Source: DATESZ01 sp035283845
GTDB taxonomy: Bacteria > Desulfobacterota > Syntrophia > Syntrophales > JACQWR01
Assembly (NCBI GenBank): GCA_035283845.1
Contig: DATESZ010000007.1
Location: 1-7,404, forward strand
DNA length: 7,404 bases
Reading direction: 5' to 3'
The notes beneath the pieces were generated by a model. That model was not told the origin of the DNA. It worked only from the letters and a program-made list of their open reading frames with translations, and did no database searches. Position 1 is the first letter of the stretch. The number at the start of each line of letters is the position of its first letter. Of the stretch, positions 1 through 4,841 are shown piece after piece. A program made the translations under genes and the position numbers.

Positions 1-7
1 CCTCTAC

Positions 8-27
8 GGGGGAGGGAGGGGTGGGGG
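8..27 (+). repeat. G-tract motif, possible half of a dispersed palindromic repeat
   Basis: Four G runs of 5, 3, 4 and 5 bases are separated by single A, A and T bases, which formally satisfies a G-quadruplex pattern with one-base loops. It starts just after CCTCTAC at the window edge. That arrangement resembles the right half of the C-rich/G-rich palindromic repeats scattered between genes in many proteobacterial genomes; the left half would be outside the window. The G tracts are seen directly. Repeat membership and any structure in the cell are inference. Confidence 0.4.
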
Positions 28-46
28 TGATTTTCATCCCTCGTTG

Positions 47-61
47 TGCCCGATCCGGGCA
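47..61 (+). other. Small GC-rich hairpin upstream of the UbiD-family gene
   Basis: TGCCCG, a three-base loop ATC, then CGGGCA forms a perfect 6-bp stem ending 20 bases before the ribosome binding site. No T run follows, so it is not a convincing rho-independent terminator. It could be a leader structure or the edge of the neighbouring repeat. Confidence 0.35.
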
Positions 62-81
62 TGGGGGTAAGAAGGAAGAAG

Positions 82-87
82 AAGGAG
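82..87 (+). promoter_or_regulatory. Ribosome binding site deciding the UbiD-family start
   Basis: AAGGAG is followed by six bases and then the ATG at 94. The alternative in-frame GTG at 46 lies inside a G/C hairpin region with no comparable purine-rich site in front, so the later start is preferred. Confidence 0.75.
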
Positions 88-93
88 TATAAG

Positions 94-1530
94 ATGGCAT
101 TGAAGGATAATAGAGAGTTTATTGAGGCCCTAAGCAAGGCAGGTGAGTTGGTGCGTGTCAAACAGGAGACTGATTGGGACTGCGAGATAGGCGCAATTAC
201 ACGAAGGTTGTGCGAAACAGTAGGATCCCCCGCTGCATTGTTCGAAAATATTACGGATTACGCAGGGCATCGTATCTTGGCAAATTCTTTAGCCAACTGG
301 AGGCGTATAGCAGTTGCCATAGGCCTTGACCCTGAAAGCCCCGTCCGTGAAATTTGCGAGGAGTATTATGCGAGGAGCAACAAGAGAATAAAGCCAGTAG
401 TGGTTAAAAAAGCTCCATGCCAGGAAAATGTCATCACCGGAGAAGATGTTGACCTTACCATGTTTCCAGCGCCCATGGTGCACGATGGAGACGGAGGCCG
501 CTATATCAGCACTTGGCATATAGTGATTGCCAAGGATCCTGATTCCGACTGGACAAACTGGGGCATGTATCGTCAGATGATTCACAGTAAGCGTTATTTA
601 GGGGGGCTTATACTGCCGACTTCGGAAATGGGCGGGATTAAGGCCAAGTATGAGGCTGCCGGTAAAACCATGCCTTTTGCCACTGCTATTGGCGGAGATC
701 CCGTTTCTATTCTTTGCGGCAGCTTTCCTGTGGGTCCAGGGATTAGTGAGGTTGACATAGCAGGTGGAATGCGTCAGGAGCCAGTAGAGCTGGTAAAAGC
801 CGTGACTTCCGACCTTATGGTGCCTGCCCAAGCTGAAATTATTTTGGAAGGTGAATTGGTGCCGGGCGTACAGGTAGACGAAGGGCCTTTTGGTGAATTC
901 ACGGGATTCCGCACCTCACCGAGGTCGCCTCGCCCTGTGTATAAAGTGACGGCAATCACCCATCGGAATGATCCCATCCTTACGATGTCGAATATGGGTA
1001 TGCCTGTGGACGAATCGACGATTACAGTGGGCGCATTAGGTTATACCTTACCGGTGAGAAGGCTTCTCGAAGAGCAAAGGATACCCATAACTGGAGTATA
1101 TTCACCTCCGGAGATGCAGGCAATGGCTATAGTAGTTGGCACTAAAGTGCCCTATAATCACATTGCTATGCAGATAGCCGGTATAGTGTTTGGCTTGCCG
1201 GTTATGTGGGGTTATGTGAGCAAGCTCATAGTGGTGGATGATACCGTTGACCCCTACAATTTAAATGAAGTGTTGCATGCTCTGGGAACAAAGCTTCACC
1301 CCGCAAAGGGAATCCACGTTTTTCCTTCCTTTGGCGCTCCCTTGCAACCATTCCTGTCTCTTGATGACAGGATCAAAGGACATTCCGCTAAAGTCTTGTT
1401 CGATTGCACATGGCCGGTGGAATGGGACCGGGAAACCGAGAAACCTGTCGCCGTTTCTTTCAAAAATGTTTATTCTGAAGAGATGCAGAAGAAAGTCTTA
1501 CTCAACTGGGGAAACTATGGTTTTAAATAG
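94..1530 (+). CDS. UbiD-family prenyl-FMN-dependent decarboxylase/carboxylase
   Basis: A 478-residue protein of usual UbiD length. The family reversibly (de)carboxylates aromatic and alpha,beta-unsaturated acids in the cytoplasm, using prenylated FMN made by UbiX (not in this window). The catalytic Arg-Glu-Glu triad is visible: Arg160 in WGMYRQM, and Glu263 and Glu268 in DEGPFGEFTGF. The metal/cofactor-site residues Asn155 and Glu219 (GISEVD) are present. The usual metal-binding His seems to be Glu178 (TSEMGG). The C-terminal block VDDTVDPYNLNEVLHAL (about 381-397) is typical of the family. I chose the ATG at 94 because AAGGAG lies six bases upstream; an in-frame GTG at 46 would add 16 basic, non-conserved residues. 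The gene is 33 bases from a PaaK-like ligase gene, suggesting joint action on an aromatic acid. It uses many ATA, TTG and AGG codons, unlike its neighbour. Family membership is secure; substrate and reaction direction are unknown. UbiD of ubiquinone synthesis is less likely given the neighbour. Confidence 0.93.
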   Translation: MALKDNREFIEALSKAGELVRVKQETDWDCEIGAITRRLCETVGSPAALFENITDYAGHRILANSLANWRRIAVAIGLDPESPVREICEEYYARSNKRIKPVVVKKAPCQENVITGEDVDLTMFPAPMVHDGDGGRYISTWHIVIAKDPDSDWTNWGMYRQMIHSKRYLGGLILPTSEMGGIKAKYEAAGKTMPFATAIGGDPVSILCGSFPVGPGISEVDIAGGMRQEPVELVKAVTSDLMVPAQAEIILEGELVPGVQVDEGPFGEFTGFRTSPRSPRPVYKVTAITHRNDPILTMSNMGMPVDESTITVGALGYTLPVRRLLEEQRIPITGVYSPPEMQAMAIVVGTKVPYNHIAMQIAGIVFGLPVMWGYVSKLIVVDDTVDPYNLNEVLHALGTKLHPAKGIHVFPSFGAPLQPFLSLDDRIKGHSAKVLFDCTWPVEWDRETEKPVAVSFKNVYSEEMQKKVLLNWGNYGFK

Positions 1531-1563
1531 ACCGATCTTACTAAGGGTAAGGGAGAGCAAATC

Positions 1564-2907
1564 ATGCAGCTTTACAGTCAAAGAGGTATGGAGAGCCCGT
1601 ACTGGAATGAGTACATGGAAACCATGCCGCGAGAGAAACTGGATGCACTCCATCTGCGCCGGCTGCAAAGCCTGATTAAATATGCCTACGAGCATATCCC
1701 CATGTATCGTGACCTTTATGACAAGGCGCATGTCAAACCGGACGATATCAAATCGCTGGATGACTTCGCCAACAAGATTCCGACCATCGACAAATCGGAT
1801 GTGGTCCTTTATCAGAGTCTGCGCCCGCCTTTTGGTGACAGTATCGTTAAGGACAGCGACGACTATTGCAACTTTTATTTCCAGACCTCCGGGACGACGG
1901 GAACTCCGCTCAAGGAAATCGGGTACTATCGGGACATGGTAAAAAACGGGTGGGTCTTCAACTGGTGGGCCAACGGTATTCGTCCCCGGGACATTATTTA
2001 TTTTGCCTTTTCCTTTGGCACCTTTATGGCTTTTTGGTCTGCCTATCACTCGGCGGTATCCCTGGGGGCCCAGATAATTTCTTCGGGCGGAGCAAGCACC
2101 GAGCAACGGGTGAAGCAGATCATGGAGCTGAAACCGACGGTGTTGCTGGCCACCCCGACCTATGCCCTGCGGATCGCAGAGGTGGCACGGGAAATGGGGA
2201 TCGATCCGGCCCGGACCACGATCAGGATTGTCAGCTCGGCCGGGGAGCCTGGCTATGTTTTGCCTGCCCTCCGCGAATCCGTCGAAAAGACCTGGGGCGC
2301 CAAGGCAATCGACCTATACGGTCTGTCGGACCTCTGGGGTTGCGATGCCTGGCATTGTCCGGTCCATCTTGATCGCCTTCATCTCACGGAGACGGTGGCC
2401 TATGGGCTCGCCCTGGATAAAGAAGGCAGACCCGTACCTGATGGGGGGCAAGGTGAGTGGGTGCTGACGAACTTCGCCAACATCATGCCGCTCATAAAAT
2501 ACCGCACCCATGACGTGGTGGAATGGCATAAAGAGCCTTGCGACTGCGGCAGGACCTGGATATGGCTGCGCAACGGGGTGCTGGGAAGAACCGACCAGAT
2601 GGTCACCATTAAAGGCACCAACGTGTATCCCACCGCCATCCAGAGCATCATCGGAGAGAGTGATGGACTGACAGAAAATCTGGAAATCCATATCCATGCC
2701 GAAGAAGGGGGCAGTGCGGTAACAGTTCGGGTGGAAGCCGATCCGGCGGTATCGAGCGACAGATATGGAGAGTTGATGACAAAGCTGGCGAATGACCTGC
2801 GTTACCGGATCGGCGTTGCTATGAAAGTCGAAATTATGCCGCCAAGATCGCTGCCCCGTTATGAGATGAAAGCTAAAAGGGTGTTTGACCATCGTAAAGA
2901 TAACTGA
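1564..2907 (+). CDS. PaaK-like (phenylacetate-CoA ligase family) AMP-forming acyl/aryl-CoA ligase
   Basis: A 447-residue cytoplasmic ligase of full family length. The family adenylates a carboxylic acid with ATP and transfers it to CoA. Visible motifs are the P-loop QTSGTTGTP (107-115), the aromatic/adenine-site block YGLSDLWG (252-259), YRTHD (313-317), the hinge GRTDQMVTIKGTNVYP (341-356), and the C-terminal PRYEMKAKRV (431-440), where Lys436 is the expected A10 catalytic lysine. The N-terminal KYAYEHIPMYRDLYD (39-53) is also typical of PaaK. Cys265, Cys326 and Cys328 could form a structural metal site (inference). GGGAG lies eight bases before the ATG. The start is 33 bases after the UbiD-family gene, so co-transcription is likely and its substrate may be the acid handled there. 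Phenylacetate itself is not assured: relatives use benzoate, hydroxybenzoates or other aryl acids, and a coenzyme F390 synthetase-like role is possible. No other paa genes are present. Confidence 0.9.
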   Translation: MQLYSQRGMESPYWNEYMETMPREKLDALHLRRLQSLIKYAYEHIPMYRDLYDKAHVKPDDIKSLDDFANKIPTIDKSDVVLYQSLRPPFGDSIVKDSDDYCNFYFQTSGTTGTPLKEIGYYRDMVKNGWVFNWWANGIRPRDIIYFAFSFGTFMAFWSAYHSAVSLGAQIISSGGASTEQRVKQIMELKPTVLLATPTYALRIAEVAREMGIDPARTTIRIVSSAGEPGYVLPALRESVEKTWGAKAIDLYGLSDLWGCDAWHCPVHLDRLHLTETVAYGLALDKEGRPVPDGGQGEWVLTNFANIMPLIKYRTHDVVEWHKEPCDCGRTWIWLRNGVLGRTDQMVTIKGTNVYPTAIQSIIGESDGLTENLEIHIHAEEGGSAVTVRVEADPAVSSDRYGELMTKLANDLRYRIGVAMKVEIMPPRSLPRYEMKAKRVFDHRKDN

Positions 2908-2916
2908 GGAGGCCTG

Positions 2917-2940
2917 ATACCTTTCGGTTATAATTTTTTT
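2917..2940 (+). terminator. Weak candidate rho-independent terminator after the ligase gene
   Basis: ATACC and GGTTAT can pair around a TTTC loop, with one bulged T, giving about five weak pairs. The sequence then runs into seven consecutive T at 2934-2940. The T run and position ten bases after the ligase stop suit a terminator; the stem is poor. Confidence 0.3.
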
Positions 2941-2941
2941 A

Positions 2942-2947
2942 TATAAT
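2942..2947 (+). promoter_or_regulatory. Candidate -10 element before the radical SAM remnant
   Basis: A perfect TATAAT in an AT-rich stretch, with a second TATAAT at 2929-2934. Neither has a recognisable -35 hexamer at normal spacing, so this is only a possibility; the AT-richness may be incidental. GGAG at 2981-2984, 11 bases before the ATG, is a plausible ribosome binding site for the next gene. Confidence 0.22.
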
Positions 2948-2995
2948 AATAACATTCATTTAGAGTCCAATGGTCTTCACGGAGTAAGCTTCTTC

Positions 2996-3442
2996 ATGAT
3001 GCCCATCGACCGCCTCGCTCAATTTCCTGCTTTCTTCATTCGGCGGAAAATCTTCAGGCAAAAGATTCCTCTCTTGGCCAGTCTCAAGCTGACCTACCGC
3101 TGCAACCTCGCCTGTGCCGCCTGTCCGTTTCATCGTAGAGCCGGAGAAGAAAGTGACCAAATGAGCTGGACCTCTGCCATAACCTCACTCGACACGTTGA
3201 AGCGTCTGGGCGCCCTGATTATCGTTTTTGAAGGCGGGGAACCGCTCATGTGGCAGGATGGCAGATATAATCTGTACGATTTGATCGACTATGCCAAAAG
3301 GCACTTTCCCCGGGTCGCCGTGACCACAAACGGCACCTTCCCTCTCAATGTACCGGCGGTTCATAGCAGAACGTCGAATAAGGCTATTAACTTCGGGTTG
3401 AAAGCCGCTTCAAGACCGAATTTTCTCAAGATACCAAATTAA
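2996..3442 (+). pseudogene. Truncated radical SAM protein (N-terminal third only)
   Basis: The 148-residue frame opens like a radical SAM enzyme. LKLTYRCNLACAACPFH carries the CxxxCxxC cluster (Cys36, Cys40, Cys43) that would bind the 4Fe-4S centre and S-adenosylmethionine. FEGGEPLMW (78-86) and VTTNGTFPLNVPA (109-121) are the next conserved strands of the barrel. After about residue 121 (near 3358) the sequence no longer resembles the family, and 27 unrelated residues follow. Radical SAM enzymes normally run to 300-400 residues, so most of the barrel and any C-terminal domain are missing. The other two plus frames past 3358 hit stops quickly and do not restore it, so this is a deletion or rearrangement rather than a single frameshift. 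A second ATG sits at 2999. The original role is not identifiable; an SPASM-type maturase or other metabolic enzyme is equally possible. It is probably non-functional. Confidence 0.75.
3392..3420 (+). repeat. Imperfect inverted repeat / hairpin in the tail of the radical SAM remnant
   Basis: TTCGG-g-TTGAA, a six-base centre AGCCGC, then TTCAA-ga-CCGAA gives ten pairs with a small internal loop. Four T follow at 3421-3424, so on the plus strand it could act as a weak terminator. It lies wholly in the segment that replaced the radical SAM coding sequence. It might instead be the border of a repeat or mobile-element fragment. Confidence 0.4.
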
Positions 3443-3487
3443 GAGAGCCCTCGACCATTAAATCGGCAATGCAGTTGAGCACTTTAT

Positions 3488-4783
3488 TTAACAGGGGAAA
3501 CGGGATTGTAGACGTTTCAAGCGGTGCAATAGTGCGTCTCTTGTGTCGTCATTGAGCGATTTTGACCCATCAAGCACTTTTGATACGATGTTGTAAGCCA
3601 CTGTGAAGTTGCGGCACCCATGTTCATACCACTTGGCCAGTTCCACCGCGGCAAAATGGTTAGCTGGATTTTCACGAATCATCGTTTCCCATAGGCAAGA
3701 GGCATTTTCCCAGTCGCCATTTCTTTTTAACATCAATGACAGCATCTTTTGCGATTCAAACCTCACTGAAGCATGATTGCAGTCAGTGAGATCATGGAGA
3801 ATACGTGTTGCCAGGGCATTTTCATTGCGGTCTTGCAGCAGTCGAGCAGCCGCCAGAAGGTCGCGAGGATCGTGTGTGACGGGGATGGCAGCATCGGGAA
3901 CGATCAATTCGGATAAATGAACTGTCAGAACGGCCAGAGAAAGGATATCAAGGTGATTGTGTTTGAAAATGTCAACGACCAGTTGCGGATCACGGCGACG
4001 CAGCCAGGAGAAATAACGCTCGGGAATTTCCATGCCCAGTATATCGTCATCACGATAAACACCAAAGAGTGCCTGTTCCAGCGTAACGAGGCGTGAATTT
4101 TCCAACCGGTGACCGCAAAGGCGGCGGGATGGGAACAAGAGATCAAGATGCTGGAGGTTGTCCAGAGGGTTTCTCAGCTTGTTTAATATATAGCGAGTAG
4201 ACAGAAGATTAAGATCAAAGGCCTTGCCGTTGAAAGAGACGAGGAATTGCTTTTTACGGACTATGTCAGTAAGATATTGAAGGGCGGCCCGTTCTTCCGA
4301 GAAGTCCCGAATGAAGATCTGGTCTGTAATAAAGGCATCCTTTTCAAACCGGCCCACACCGATCATGAATGCCAGCGTTCCTGTCCCCCCAGATAATCCC
4401 GTTGTCTCCGTGTCCAGAAAGAGTCCTTCGGAAATGTGAAAGCGGGCAATTTCTTGGTTGTTGGCCAGTAAAGCTGCGGCCTGCATGTTGAGCTTGACGA
4501 GTTCGCCTACGGAGCGGGTGCCATGGAAGTGATGGGCGTTCCGTCTTTCTGTTGCCAGAAAAAAGGCGCCCTGTGCCGTTGTGATTGCATCTCCGTTGAT
4601 AAGTGTATTAAGTGGAGGATACTTTTTTGTTAGTGCCTGGCTTTCTTGCGGTCGCCTGACCATAATGGACTCAATACGACGGCGTAATTCCGATATCTCG
4701 GCACTTCGGGCCGTTTTCTGCGTCTCTTTCTTGTCTTCTCCTGTGATACGGCGCAGCCGGTCGACAACACCCGCGTTTTTCAA
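3488..4783 (-). CDS. mrfB: MrfB/YprB-type DEDD exonuclease (RNase H fold) with TPR-like C-terminus
   Basis: A 431-residue protein. In Bacillus subtilis the homologue YprB/MrfB is the nuclease partner of helicase MrfA in UvrABC-independent repair of mitomycin lesions. The exonuclease acids are visible: Asp124 and Glu126 in LFLDTETTGL, Asp190 in VSFNGKAFDLNLL, and Asp279 in KHNHLDILSL with His275 four residues before. HLDLLFPSRR (212-221) is a further family block. Residues 1-45 are charged and probably helical. From about 300 the sequence is helical and TPR-like (for example ELAKWYEHG, 391-399). The start is TTG: AGAGGT lies seven bases upstream, an in-frame TAA falls just before that, and no ATG fits. 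The gene follows the helicase gene by 58 bases and is presumably co-transcribed. It converges on the truncated radical SAM gene. The fold is near certain; the precise repair role is inferred from synteny and homology. Confidence 0.88.
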   Translation of the reverse strand: MKNAGVVDRLRRITGEDKKETQKTARSAEISELRRRIESIMVRRPQESQALTKKYPPLNTLINGDAITTAQGAFFLATERRNAHHFHGTRSVGELVKLNMQAAALLANNQEIARFHISEGLFLDTETTGLSGGTGTLAFMIGVGRFEKDAFITDQIFIRDFSEERAALQYLTDIVRKKQFLVSFNGKAFDLNLLSTRYILNKLRNPLDNLQHLDLLFPSRRLCGHRLENSRLVTLEQALFGVYRDDDILGMEIPERYFSWLRRRDPQLVVDIFKHNHLDILSLAVLTVHLSELIVPDAAIPVTHDPRDLLAAARLLQDRNENALATRILHDLTDCNHASVRFESQKMLSLMLKRNGDWENASCLWETMIRENPANHFAAVELAKWYEHGCRNFTVAYNIVSKVLDGSKSLNDDTRDALLHRLKRLQSRFPC

Positions 4784-4790
4784 AAAATGT

Positions 4791-4796
4791 ACCTCT
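4791..4796 (-). promoter_or_regulatory. Ribosome binding site supporting the TTG start of mrfB
   Basis: The minus strand reads AGAGGT, then seven bases, then TTG. An in-frame TAA at 4799-4801 closes off anything further upstream, so translation must begin within a few codons of here. Confidence 0.65.
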
Positions 4797-4841
4797 GATT
4801 AATAATTTTATGCTCTGTTACTGCCCGCAACCATGGGCTTT

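Noticed and set aside
46..93. GTG start giving a 16-residue longer UbiD protein
   Set aside because: The extension is unconserved and very basic, it overlaps a GC hairpin, and AAGGAG sits correctly for the ATG at 94.
1498..2106. 202-codon open frame on the minus strand
   Set aside because: Antisense to the ligase gene and across the UbiD/ligase junction, with no family features. The plus-strand frames are clearly the real genes.
2314..2955. 213-codon open frame on the minus strand
   Set aside because: It is the reverse of the ligase C-terminal half, with composition typical of a shadow frame and no motif.
3426..3517. Short minus-strand frame ending at 3426, overlapping the 3' end of mrfB
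   Set aside because: About 30 codons between stops, with only a GTG inside, no ribosome binding site and no recognisable similarity.
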